DNA of 64,000 bases from Gymnopilus junonius (taxonomy: Eukaryota > Basidiomycota > Agaricomycetes > Agaricales > Galerinaceae). A model generated the notes under the pieces. That model was not told the DNA's origin. It worked only from the letters and a program-made list of their open reading frames with translations, and ran no database searches. Positions 12,431 through 23,791 of the stretch are shown here, piece by piece. A program made the position numbers and the translations under genes. Positions within the stretch are counted from its first letter, which is position 1, and each line of letters begins with the position of its first letter. The stretch lies in contig JADNYJ010000101.1 in the NCBI GenBank assembly GCA_015501075.1, forward strand, positions 1 through 64,000. Direction: 5' to 3'.

Positions 12431-12771
12431 AGAGAAGGGGATGCTCAGACCACAGCGAAGACTAAACTAAGTATTAACATGGATAGCTCGTCTTCCTCTT
12501 GTATATTTTATTCCACTTTCCCACAATTTTTTTTTTGCTATTATCGATTAGTTTGAAACAGGAATAAGCTTTAAATGCCGGTATAAAAATACTTGGTGAC
12601 TAAGTAGTAAGAGTGCGATGCGGGCGGGAGAAAAGGCGACTATTCATGGCCCCAAACGCCACTATCTATTGGCATGGGACTCAAGCTCCTACTCAGGTCT
12701 GGGAATAATCGCCTCTCAAATGCGTCACCACTGGTCAGAAGCTTTCACTCCGTGTGATTGATTGACAGGCC

Positions 12772-12780
12772 AAATATATA
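12772..12780 (+). promoter_or_regulatory. TATA-like element of P450-2
   Basis: AAATATATA about 100 bp upstream of the ATG at 12877, matching the position of the element before P450-1. The 12431-12771 stretch between the two genes holds no other recognised feature. Confidence 0.4.
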
Positions 12781-12876
12781 CGACGGAAGGAATCATCAGA
12801 AAGGTTCTTCCAATGTCTAGTTTGGTTGATCTTTCTATCACTAACCACGGGTCTTTTCGACGTACATGATACATCC

Positions 12877-15001
12877 ATGTTGGAAGTGTTTCTGATAGTT
12901 TTTCTCTTTCTTGCTAGTGGACTACTTTTGTGGAGGCTGACAAACATCAAACGCTCTCAAGACCGTCCACCACTACCTCCAGGACCTCCAGCAGACCCCA
13001 TTATAGGACATCTTAGAATAATCCCTTCTGAACATAGCGATAGGTTTTTCTATGAGCTCTCAAGGAAGTATGGTGAGTGCTGACATCTATTAGTATAAGA
13101 ATGGTCTTTCATTTGTATGGGGCTCTAGGAAGTGTTGTCCATCTTCACGTCCTGGGCAGCAATATGATAGTCCTAAACAGCGCACAAGCCGCTTTCGACC
13201 TCCTCGATAAGCGTAGCGCCATATATAGCGACAGAGCTCATTCTGATGTTCTCATGCTGTAAGTCGCATATTCTCCTTTTTCTTCCAACTTTTTCCGGCT
13301 GACCTTAATAGCATGGGATGGAGTCATCACCTTGCTTTCCTCCGATATGGGAAACGCTTTCACAAGCACCGAAAATTGCTCAATGAGTACTTCAGTCATG
13401 AGAAATGCGAGAGCTACTTGCCAGTTCAAGCTCTGGAGGCTCGCCGACTCCTCGGAAATCTTTTATCAAACCCAGAGAAATTCAACGACCATTTGGAATG
13501 GTGAAGAATTCAAATCAGCATTCATTTAGAGAATTGGATTAACATCTTTCCCTTTAGGTTTTCCACCTCAGTTATACTTCGCATCAACTATGGACACGAA
13601 GTCGTCTCCGAAAATGACACTTACCTCAAGATCATTGCCGATGTTGGATATTGTGTCACACACTGTGCTACCCCAGGAAGTAATCTGGTAGACCTTATTC
13701 CAATTAGTTGCGTCTTATATCCTTGACTCGTCATTGATTCTGTTGTACTAAACCGTCCGGTAGTGAAATACCTTCCATCCTGGTTTCCTGGGACGTACCC
13801 TGCAACTCAATCACGCTCATACCGGCCCACCGTAGATTTGATGCACGACTACCCTTTTGAAGATGTGAAGAAGCAGATGGTACATTACTTGATTCTATCC
13901 ATGCGCGTCTGTCCTTTCAGTTCTGATTTAAATTATGTTTTATTTTATAGGCAGTGGGCACAGCAAAAGATTCATTTCTCTTTACCCATCTCGAAGGCCT
14001 ACAGTGCGAAGGATCGGAATACCCTTACACCGCTGAGGATATAAAAGGTGCTACAGGCGCGATATACTCTGCTGGTGTAGATACGGTTCGATGCCTTCCT
14101 CTCCGTCCATTACCAGGTCTTTATTTGGATATATACTCCCAGATATGGTCTTCGCTTTCCATATTCATACTCGCCATGGTCCTCTATCCTTCAGTTCAGG
14201 CTCGAGCGCAGAAGGAGTTGGATGAATTGCTAGGACCCAGCCAACTTCCAGAGTTTGATGATAGACCTCACCTGCCATACCTTGAATGTGTCCTGCAAGA
14301 GACTTACCGATGGAATAATGCATTGCCTATCGGTGTGTGGATATCTCTTTGTCCTTGTATAATCAACTTCATTCTGGAAGGTGTACCACATCGTCTAATG
14401 GAAGATGACATTTATAATGGGATGTTTATTCCGAAAGGTTCCACGGTCATAGCTAACACGCGGTGAGTCAAGCTTCTGCGCGTACTAGACGAAATTCCTG
14501 ATTCATTATGTACACCCATTTTACATATGAAGTGGGATAACACTCGACGAAGATGTCTACCAGGAGCCACATGCATTCGATCCATCGCGCTACCTTCGAG
14601 GAGAGCCGCATCCAGTAGGACAATTTGGTTTTGGTCGACGGTCTGTTTCGTTTCATCTGCTTGTCTTCCTCCTCGGAGCTTTATTCTCATACTTGTTTGA
14701 TTTCATCATATACTTAGCATCTGCCCTGGACGTCACTTGGCAGAGTCGGGTGTGTGGATAGCCATTGCCTCCATGCTTGCTGCCTTTAGAATTTCTCCTG
14801 TGAAGGCAGAGGATGGAACGCCTGTCCTACCGCGCGAGAATTTTTGTCCGGGATTACAAGGTAAATGAGACAGCCATTCATCTCCATACGCGTGCCATTA
14901 ACCGGAGGATATGATCGAATACTAGTCATCCTAAACCGTTCAAATGCGCCATTACCCGCGAAATGATAAGGCAAGAAGGCTGTTGGACAATAACTGAGTG
15001 A
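12877..15001 (+). CDS. Cytochrome P450 monooxygenase, tandem copy 2, with a 1-base shift near the 3' end
   Basis: Eleven exons: 12877-13072, 13129-13258, 13312-13500, 13558-13706, 13764-13879, 13951-14085, 14143-14332, 14381-14462, 14533-14640, 14718-14860 and 14926-15001. Exons 2-9 have exactly the lengths of P450-1 (130, 189, 149, 116, 135, 190, 82, 108). Exon 10 is 143 nt against 144, because a T run at 14841-14845 is one base short. As written, translation leaves the family frame there and stops at 14966, losing only the last part after the heme loop. With the base counted, the product would be 504 residues ending at 15001. The anchor, PPLPPGPP, AGVDT, ETYR and FGFGRRICPG motifs are all intact. 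It is either a recent pseudogene, a protein with an altered tail, or a sequence error. Confidence 0.88.
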
Positions 15002-15140
15002 AGATGGTGTACATATTTACGGCCAATGCGTTCAGTATGAAATGAGGATAATAGCACTTCATTCGAGAAGAAAATACGACTCGCAAGGAATCAAGATGCC
15101 TGGAGGAAACGTTGGTAAACAGAATAAGGGCAAAAACAAT

Positions 15141-15228
15141 TCCTTCGAACCAGGATCGAACTAGTGGCCTCAGGATTTACATGTAACATATTACAGTCCC
15201 GCGCTCTACCAGACTGAGCTATCGAAGG
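15141..15228 (-). tRNA. tRNA-Tyr (anticodon GTA) with a 13-nt intron
   Basis: Folds as a full cloverleaf. The acceptor stem CCTTCGA pairs with TCGAAGG, with A as discriminator. The D arm is GCTC/GAGC, the anticodon stem CGGGA/TCCTG, and the T arm ACTAG/CTGGT with loop TTCGATC. The anticodon loop reads CTGTAA and is interrupted one base 3' of the anticodon by a 13-nt intron (15178-15190). Eukaryotic tRNA-Tyr genes commonly carry an intron here. It lies about 140 bp downstream of P450-2. Confidence 0.95.
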
Positions 15229-15881
15229 TTGAATATTCGATTTATTACGCTGCTGCATTTCTCGTTGAGCGTGAAATTTTTTGAGAACCACGTGTTTGAT
15301 GTTGCCCGTTTTTCGGCTGGCGTATGTAATGCACTGCCACATGCCGCCACTCACGTCAGCCACGTCTCTGAGGAACGAGGAACGACCTACACCTTTCGGT
15401 GCTTCCAGCCAGGAAGAACAGGTAGAAGGCAATTATCTTCCAAAAATCTCAAGTACCAAATTATTGCAACCCAGGAACTGCAGTTTCCAAAATAGCAGTT
15501 CCATTGCCAAACGCCGCGCGAGCAGTGACTCTATTCATATTCAAGGATACGAACATGCCATTTTCGCAAATCTGGCGCCCAGAAAGAACCGTTTAGGCGC
15601 TAGAAAATTGCTTCGAAAATGACCTGATGGTCTTGCTTATCCACCCTTGCGCGCCGACGAAGAGCCCATCTGTCTTGATTAAGGGGAATCCTTGTCTCTT
15701 AGGGTATTCATTCGCCTCGAGGTATGTATTCTTTACATCAATATAGAACAATTCATGCTTACCTCGAGAACAAGGAAGCTTCCTTTGCCTACCTTGATCA
15801 CAATGCGGCACGCCTCTAAACACGCGCAGAATGCTTTAAAAGCCCTGACGAATCATTATCGTACCACCAAACCCATCAACC
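15229..15881. other. Intergenic, no supported gene
   Basis: Spacer between tRNA-Tyr and the dynamin-like gene. Short open frames on both strands overlap each other and show no family features. Confidence 0.5.
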
Positions 15882-18782
15882 ATGTTTCTGCGTCGAAATC
15901 GGTCAGCCTCTAATAACAACACGAATTCTCGACAGAGGACCGTTTCCACGCCCTCTGCGTTGAGGCTTCCCCTGCCGCCCCTGCACGAACCTTCGAAGAC
16001 AACGGGAAAGACCTCTCTCGCAACTTCTGATTATGCAAAGCAATGTCGGGAAATAATGGAATTGTATTGGGCTCTTCGAGGTCTCCAGTTCGTGTTTCTT
16101 GTGATCTCCCTCCATCACTGATTTACATTTACTAGCATTGCGACGGTTTTTGATCTGCCACGTGTCGTGGTCGTCGGCGGACAATCCAGTGAGTGTCCAA
16201 AGAATAATCCTTTTCCTTGAGTACTCTAAAATTTCGTCATAGGCGGCAAGAGTTTTCTTGTAGAAGCTGTCAGTGGGGTACGTGAAATTCCCTTATTGTC
16301 TCACTCTTTCTTGATATCGGCTATTTTATAGATCAACGTTCCAAGAGACAGTGGAACATGTACCAGGTAGTTACCCTCACTCCTCTGTTCCTCTCAACTA
16401 ACGCCTCCTTCTAGATGCCCCATGGACTGTACAATGTCCAGCAACGCGTCGTCATGGTCCTGCACCATCACTCTTCGCAGGGAGTTCGATGAGGCTGGTC
16501 ATGCGCTGTCCAATCCAACTGTCGAACCTTTCGGCAGGGTTATCGAGAATCGATCCCTCGTCGAGCTTCAAATCCGCCGTGCGCAGGCCGCGATCCTCAG
16601 CCCTCATCGGCCAGCTTCGGATTTCTATGATATGGACGAGGCTGCTTTGAAGGAAAATGCAAAAAACGATGCTGCGGTGTTATTGTTTTCGAGGAATGTT
16701 GTTGAGGTTAAGGTGAAAGATCCCAATGCAACAGATTTAACGTTCGTGGATTTGCCAGGTGCTTAGTGTTTGCTGTTCTTCCTTAGTCTTTGTTAATTTC
16801 TTCGTATTTGTCCAGGCTTGATTCACAATGCCCACAAGATGGTTTGATCGACCTGGTGCGCGATTTAGTGGAGGAGTACATAAGGAAGGAAAACACATTG
16901 ATCGTCATCGCCATTCCCATGAGCGGTATGTCTATTTGTCATGTTCTTCCGCACAACACGGCTCTGGATACAATTTCTCCAAGACGATATACAGAATATT
17001 CAAGCGGTTACATTGGCCAAAGATCCGAGGGTTGACCCCAGACGAGAAAGGACCATAGGTTCGTCCGACCCTTTTTGTTCCGTCATCGCCATTTCTGGAT
17101 TTTATTTATCTTTCCAGGTGTCCTCACAAAACCAGACGCACTTTCGAAAGGAGCAACAGGTGGCCGTTCTGCGTGGCGGGCGATCTTAGAAGGTCAAGAG
17201 TCGGAACACAACACCAAACATGGATATTACTGTGTCCGTCTGCCGGATGACGCTGAGCGCCAGCGCAAGATCAACCGAGCCGAAGCTGAGAAGATTTCGT
17301 CCGATTTCTTTGCTGCTACTTCTCCTTGGAGCGAGATGGCGGATCGCAGTCGGTTTGGAATTCCAAATTTTGTGAAAGACGTTAGTGGGCTGCTCATTGA
17401 GCTCATTGAACGGAAGTAAGTTCAAATTTTCCATCCATTACAATACAGAAACCTCTCGTTAACTTCTTTCTGTTGTTTAGCCTGCCGGAGCTGCGGAAGG
17501 CGGTTGAGAGAGAACTTGCAAAATGCTTCAAGGAAATAGAGGCTTTACCGCCTGCCCTCGATAAAGATCCACTTACCGAGATTTCACTTCGCATTACTGC
17601 GTTTTGCAAAGACGTCAATGATGCTGTCTTTGGGAGTACCCGTGACTTGAAATTTTTGTTCAGGAAAACAAAGATAGATATGACTCTTTCAAAAACGATA
17701 TTCAAATGACAACTCCGGACTTTTGGCCATTCGAAGATCTTGACTCAAACTCGACCTATTCCCTCGTCCACAGTCATTGCCAGCAGAGGGGTTTGGCTGA
17801 GGTTCGCAATGCTATTAAAGGGTAAGAGTTCGTCGGTTTTGCTGTCTTTGATTTTAATCAGTCTTTCTTCATGCTAGGTCAATTACTTGGGAGCTGCCAG
17901 GTCATGTTCCGCATGACGCGATCAAGGAGCTCGTCCTTCAGTACACCAAGCTGTGGAAAGATCCATCCTTGCTTTGCTTTCAGGACGTCATCACGAACAC
18001 CAGCTCCTTACTTGATGAGCTGCTCAAGAGTCACTTCGGGCGATATAAAGAGCTGGAACGCTTCATGAGGTCCGTTTCTTTAAACTTTCGTGCAAACCAA
18101 GAGGTTTAACCGATAGCTTTCTCAAAGGACTTTGGTGTTCAAAGAACGAGATCTCCACAGAGATGAAACACGAATTGTCCTCGACAAGTTCCTCGAACTT
18201 GAGACGGTCCTCATATTTAGCAAAATGTTGCGGCTTTCCAGACGGAGAAATCAAAGTGGCTCCAGATCTACAATCAGCCCTACATTACGCGAAGTCTTGT
18301 GGAGGCGCGTAACTATCCTCACTCCATCCCTCAACCTCTTTGCACGCGCCTTGCCCCTGTTCACCTTTTCCCAAGCAAGACGTTTCCGCGCGTTAAAAAC
18401 GACGGTCCTACCTCATCAACTCCGGCAGATGAGATAGGGGTTATGGCTGATGTACAAGCCTATTTCCAGCTCGCCTATCGAGTAAGCAAGCTAATCCGGA
18501 GTCTGGTGTAAAGTACTTGCTGAAGCGTTATTCTACTAGCGATTAATCGACTATGTCCCTCTCACCATTGAGCATCAGCTCAACCAAGCTTTTGCTCGTG
18601 ACATCAACTCCACTCTCTTGCAGGCTATTTTCAAAGACACGGATGAAGAACAAGTTGATGTAACTGGGCTTATTAAAGAAGATCCGGCCATTGAACGCGT
18701 ACGCACGGAGTTGGAGGATAGGAAGGTGCGATTGCTTCAGATTAAGGAGAAATTAGACACTTTTCGACGTGGCAGTAGCTAA
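15882..18782 (+). CDS. Dynamin-family large GTPase with three 1-base shifts
   Basis: Twelve exons: 15882-16087, 16136-16188, 16243-16277, 16332-16366, 16415-16758, 16816-16925, 16984-17058, 17118-17415, 17481-17821, 17878-18069, 18128-18481 and 18540-18782. The GTPase domain shows G1 GGQSSGKS (about 83-90), the conserved G2 Thr in GTCTRCPM, G3 DLPG (222-225) and G4 TKPD. A stalk region follows, with a C-terminal GED-like helix ending QIKEKLDTFRRGSS. The family self-assembles on membranes and couples GTP hydrolysis to remodelling; this member resembles the Mx/dynamin-like proteins of mushrooms, not Vps1, Dnm1 or Mgm1. The frame slips by one missing base near 16831 (CCC run), 17653 (T run) and about 18221. 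With those counted it would be 762 residues. As written it is broken, by decay or sequence error. Confidence 0.82.
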
Positions 18783-19378
18783 GTCCATATTGTTGCTGAC
18801 TGGCGGTGCTGCTGCTCCCGTCGATTCAAATTCCGATGTTATCCATATTCTATCTCCCGATCTGCGTGTACTCTCAATCTTACTGCGATATAGTGCTTGA
18901 TCTTTTGCCAACATTTTGCGTTTTAAGAGGGGATAAATTTACTTCTGATTCTTTTTCCTTATTTTTCGTCTTCTCTGAGTGTGAGGCGGAAGAGCTGAAT
19001 TCCCAATCGTAATGGCGCCCATCCACCCTCGTCCACACCGGAATAGTTTCTCACCTACCATCCATCTCAATATGCCTCCGCTCTCTCATCGTTGCGGTAC
19101 CTAGGTTGCTTTCTCCTTTGTACATCATCCGATTTGATCAATAGCTCCAGGTCCACAGTTCCCAAGGAGATCGAGGCCGTTCGCCAGGCACCAGTCTCCA
19201 CCCTATTCGCGATTGCTCAAAGGGTAATCGATCAAGCTCAAGTGCTGAGCTTTGAGTAGAAAACCGGTACATAGTTCTCGTTTGGAGATTTATATAGCTC
19301 ACCGAGGTAAGTAAATCTGTTACTATACCTTAACGATTATTGCAGCATATAAATTTCCCGTAAATAGTACGAATATCA
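18783..19378. other. Intergenic, no supported gene
   Basis: No frame with family features. A CATATAAATT element near 19344, about 35 bp before the next ATG, could be a TATA box for the 19379 gene. Confidence 0.45.
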
Positions 19379-19885
19379 ATGTCGTCGAACCCTGAACTAG
19401 AGTATCTCGAGAACATGGGGAGACCGAATTGGCCACCACCAGCAAGTCTCATCCCTTTCCTTTATCCAGAGCCCCAAATTGAAATCGACATTTATCTCGT
19501 CGTTAAACGATCCTCTATGGATCCCGGTCAAACCATCGCCTCTCGCGACCAGCACTGGATGTTCCAGTGGAAATTGGAAAAGACGACCTCACTTGGCGAT
19601 CCAGTTTATCGCAGGCTCGAAATTGTACGTGAACGAAATATACAGGGAACAGGCAAGTTGGATCATCTCACAAATTGGGGCACCATGACTGTGGCTGAGG
19701 AGTCCAACTCCAAAACGGGAAGGGATGTTGTCAATATCCTCTTGAAGAAGATGTCGTTGAGAGAGCGTAAGGCCTTTGAGTCCATTTCTGATGGGACGCG
19801 TGTAAGAAAACCAGATGCAAGTCGTCCTTCAGTTAAAGGGTATACTAGTGAGAGCCAACTCAAAGGAGAAAATTTTTTGAAATAG
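19379..19885 (+). CDS. Small hypothetical protein (168 aa)
   Basis: A single uninterrupted frame from ATG 19379 to TAG 19885. I do not recognise the family. The protein is hydrophilic, with no signal peptide or membrane segment. It has a central block around YLVVKRSSMDPGQTIASRDQ and HWMFQWKLE, then a charged C-terminal half ending in Lys. Composition and even codon use suggest real coding, and a possible TATA element lies just upstream. It stands alone between the dynamin-like gene and tRNA-Thr. Confidence 0.5.
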   Translation: MSSNPELEYLENMGRPNWPPPASLIPFLYPEPQIEIDIYLVVKRSSMDPGQTIASRDQHWMFQWKLEKTTSLGDPVYRRLEIVRERNIQGTGKLDHLTNWGTMTVAEESNSKTGRDVVNILLKKMSLRERKAFESISDGTRVRKPDASRPSVKGYTSESQLKGENFLK

Positions 19886-20181
19886 TGAATTCCTCTCTTT
19901 GTTTTCTCTTAGTGCGTGAATCATGCGATAATATGTCTTCTATGTCTTGCAATTAAGAAAGCCTGCGGGCTAGAGATCTTTAGTGGCTGCCTTCGTCAAC
20001 TCCACATGCAAGCTCGTCCTGGACAACCTTCAGTTTGACATAGAGAAGCCCAGTGAAGGGTGGATGAAATGCATTAAAGGTCCAATTTAAGAGCGCCTGG
20101 GTCGCGGTGTGGCAAGAGACTAAGAAAATACTTGAAGTTCATCTGCAGGTAGAACGGAGAAAGGGAAAAAAAGCAACTAGC

Positions 20182-20284
20182 TGCCCCGTACCCGGATTGA
20201 ACGAGTGACCTTTTCATGCCGTCACAGGCACATGACGTGACTCTGCCTTACAAGTGAAACGCGCTACCACTACGCCAACGGGGC
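20182..20284 (-). tRNA. tRNA-Thr (anticodon TGT) with a 31-nt intron
   Basis: The acceptor stem GCCCCGT pairs with ACGGGGC, with A as discriminator. The D arm is GCGT/GCGC, the anticodon stem TTTCA/TGAAA, and the T arm ACTCG/CGGGT with loop TTCAATC. The loop CTTGTA places TGT as anticodon and is split after position 37 by a 31-nt intron (20218-20248). The intron can form a GTCAC/GTGAC helix, as expected for the splicing endonuclease substrate. Confidence 0.93.
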
Positions 20285-20531
20285 GATAGATCAGCGTGAC
20301 ATTCCTGCCCTCATTGCCGGCGCACCACGCAAGCTGCCCGTCGTTGTCGCCGTCGTTGACCGCGGGCTGCATCCTTGATCAATACCACCATCTTCTCCGC
20401 AACTTGCTCGCTGTCGTTGTCAGGTTCAACCTTACCTGCACTGCGGACATTTCTAGGGCCTATTTCCGACCTTTCCCAGGCGATAACTACAAGAGAAAGA
20501 GTGCATTGTCTGGAGGTTCAAGGCCACAGTC

Positions 20532-22222
20532 ATGTTTCGAGTTGCACTTACCCGAATACGCCCTAGTCTTCCTATATTGAGGCCACGATCTTCACCGACG
20601 TTACCGCCTAGAACAGTGGGGCGAGTCCAGCAGTTTTCAGCGTCATCGCGGAGGCAGGCTTACATACGGTTTGGGGAACAAGGTCCCGCACCAAAGAAGC
20701 CTCAGCATGATCTGCATTGGCGACATTTGGACCCAAGAATCAAGGGATCTATCATTGCCTTGGGCATGGGGACGATTTATTATGTTTCGCAGTGAGTTAG
20801 TTTTCGATTTATGTTCCTCAGTATGAAACTCATATTTTTATTCATGTAATCAGCTTGGAGCAAGTTCCAGACACAGGCCGTTGGAGGTTTATGAACACCT
20901 CACCCGAATTCGAAGCCAAGGTACGTCCAATTTTGCAACTTAAATGGAAACCCTAGAGCTCATGTGCTGAAAGGTCGGTGAACTAGCACGAAAACAACTA
21001 CGCGAGGAACTCGCACCAAACACCCTCCCGCCTAATCATCCACTGAGCCGGCACGTTCGCCGCGTAGTCTCTCGCATCCTACATGCGTCCAACCTCGGTG
21101 TCTTGCGAGGGGAAGAACAACGCACACACCTGTCACCTTTCGGGATGGGATGGGACTCGGAGGGCAACGTATGGAATCCTGATGTCGAATTCGGTGCGGC
21201 GAGGGATCCAAAACCCGTTTATGGTCCTACGAAAGAGTGGGATGTTATTGTGGTGAATGATAGCAAGGTGATCAACGCTATGGCCAACCCAGGTATGTTT
21301 ATGGCACACATTGCGAATTGTGTATTGAGGATTAATTTCATTGATTTCAAGGTATAATTGTCGTGTTCACAGGAATTCTTCCTGTTTGTCAAGACGAAGA
21401 AGGCCTATCTGCAGTACTCTCACATGGTGGGCCTGCTCCCTTTCTTGACGTTCGTCTTTCTTTAACTGTTTTGACCTAGAAATTGGCCACGTAGGCAAGT
21501 TGCTCAATCTTATCACATCCTTCCATTGCTGAACCTGTGTTAGTGGCACGACATTCGGCGGAACGTCTCTCATCGCAGACCATCGTATGGGGATTAATCG
21601 TGATAGGCTCAATGCTGGGGTTCGACGTTGGCATAACGGACTTCGCCCAAAAGTACCTGTTGGAACTTCCAAATTCGCGGAAACAAGAACTTGAAGGTGG
21701 GTTCTTGAACTCATCGATTTGCACACCTAGAACTTGACGCAATAATGTTTGCGTCATCATAGCCGACCTTATTGGACTGCGACTGATGAGTCGAGCTTGC
21801 TATAACCCCGAAGCGTCTCCCCAGTATGTCCTCTCTCATCCATAACCGGTCACACTCAAGACTTTTTTTTTTTTTTTCATTTCGGGCAGGATGTTCGCTA
21901 GATTAGGCAAACTCGAATCTAAATTCGGAAAGAATCTGGATTTCTTCCAGACCCATCCATCATCCGACAGTCGCGTCAAAGTTAGTAATTATGATGTCGT
22001 TCCCATCTTTCTCTTTCCCTCCTGTCTGCCTGGTTTTTTTCTCTTTCTGACGCTGTCTTTCTCTTCACTGCTGAATAGCTCCTGCAAGAACACTTACCCG
22101 AAGGATATGCGATTCTCGGAGCTAACCCCGACTGCGAACTTGTACGACAGGAATTGGAGTCGTTCAAGGAGACTGCACATGCAATCAAACCGACTAAGAG
22201 TGGTGGGTTTGAGTTAGATTAA
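20532..22222 (+). CDS. OMA1: Mitochondrial inner-membrane zinc metallopeptidase OMA1
   Basis: Nine exons: 20532-20791, 20854-20920, 20974-21292, 21352-21426, 21480-21494, 21544-21696, 21763-21823, 21890-21980 and 22079-22222, giving 394 residues in one clean frame. The N-terminus is Arg/Ser-rich without acidic residues, as in a mitochondrial presequence, and a membrane segment follows (IKGSIIALGMGTIYYVSQ). The M48 active site HEIGH is at residues 240-244, and a third zinc ligand lies in ELEAD (Glu296). The second hydrophobic stretch (IVWGLIVIGSMLG) is typical. The family does stress-activated proteolysis and turnover of inner-membrane proteins. Exon 5 is only 15 nt and codes most of HEIGH; the intron after it has a GC donor (GCAAGT). 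Confidence 0.93.
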
Positions 22223-22439
22223 GGATACAATGGTGCCAAAGATAGACAGGTTCGTTCGGTTTTGACGATCTCGAATCATGTATATGTGACGCGGCCATGT
22301 TCTTACAGAATCTTTCAGGACCATTACACTTAATTGATAGTAGGAATAGAGGTTCGTCTTCTTTCTAGAAATAAGTGAACTCGCTAGACTTATCATTTCT
22401 GGTAGAATCAGCTATGATAACCTCGACTCACGTATGCAA

Positions 22440-23791
22440 TATTGCTATCGCACACACAAGGCAGCCGTGGCGTCCTGCGCATCGAGAGCAACTCTAGTTA
22501 TTCCAGTTATTTTGAATTTCCGAAAGCGAACTTGAAGCTGGCACAGCCAACATTTACACCCATGGACGTCAATGGTGATCCGTAAGACTGCACGATGCGA
22601 ATGTCCGACTGGAGATGGGAATACCACATTTGTATTCGTATGTGTTATCAAACAATGGAAGATTTTCAATCGTCGTTCCTTATCTTATCTTAGGGTTAGC
22701 TATGTTTGACGCAGTACAGGAAGTCCCTTTCGGACCTATTAGTCCCAATCCCACGAGCTTATGGCTTCTGTGAAATACAAAGCACCGCCACTCATTCTGT
22801 AAGGGGTGAAACTTGATGCGTGCTTGGTGAAAGTTGAGTGACTGCGTCGCACAATGGCACACCCATCGTGCTTTGAACAAGATTTTTGGGCATTGACCAA
22901 ATAAGATCCTGCTATCGCTGACCGTTGTTCAGTGTAATCACCGGCGGGAATTCTTTTCCTTCCAGCAAGTTCTCCACGACTCTTTATCCGGCCAAATGGG
23001 TACCTTATGCGTTCCAATTAAGGGTGTGTATGCCACATCCCTTACCTGATGAGTTCCAAATACGGTTTTGGATGCAATTCCCTTTGGCCATTGTCCTTCC
23101 CAACCTATATAAACCAGACGACTCCCTCGCCTTCCGAGTCCATACTAGCGGCCATCCGTTCGGAATTTGACAATGGTGCCGAAAAATATGTAAGCATCTT
23201 TCCTTCTTCAAAAAAATCAATTATATATTACTTGCTCAGTGTCACCTTTTGAAATCCCGCGCATACCTCGGAATATTACGACCTGGGATCAACGCTTAAT
23301 TTACATGCGAACAGGACTCGAGAAATACCTGCACGAGAATGTCGGTATACTGCTGCCTGAAGGTTACTGGCGAGTCGCTAACGGATATTATGTCGACCCT
23401 CCCAACAACAACAACAACAACAGGAGGCCTTCTACCGCATTTTGGCCTACGCCTGACTTTCAAGTATTTCTGGACGACTCTATTTGCGATACGGTGATCA
23501 GTGCGGCTTATAATTTTGAGGATCCCTCCACGTCAGCATCGACCTCAGGCTCCCAGGGGGAAATAAAACTCGCGAACGACAAAAGGGCATTCCATAACTG
23601 GCCTCCCGGGCTTATAGACTCATTTCGTCAACTTTCACGAGACGCCCGCATGTTTTCCTTGGGGATATATGAAGCACTGGCGCGAACGCTCCTTATTCAA
23701 TTTAAAAGAGCTCGCGGCTGTGAACGTGTCGGATTCGGAGATGGAGAATCTCGAGGAGTGGGTCGATGCTATGGGCGCAAATGGGTGGTGA
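22440..23791 (+). CDS. Unrecognised multi-exon gene, partly resolved
   Basis: The clearest part is the 3' exon starting after a CAG acceptor at 23239. It reads SPFEIPRIPRN...YLHENVGILLPEGYWRV, then an Asn repeat (AAC)n, then FWPTPDFQVF and WPPGLIDSFRQLSRDARM. At a T run (23653-23656) the frame moves by one base, after which FPWGYMKHWRERSLF...EEWVDAMGANGW runs to TGA at 23791. Upstream, exon-like pieces such as GVLRIESNSSYSSYFEFPK (donor near 22579) and REFFSFQQVLHDSLSGQMG (near 22940) are likely parts of the same gene, but I could not join all of them in frame. The product and start codon are unknown. Confidence 0.45.

Noticed and set aside
16759..16838. Alternative acceptor at the AAG (16836-16838) to avoid the dynamin frame break
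   Set aside because: It would keep the frame but remove the Gly of the DLPG motif and six following residues, which is less likely than a one-base shift.
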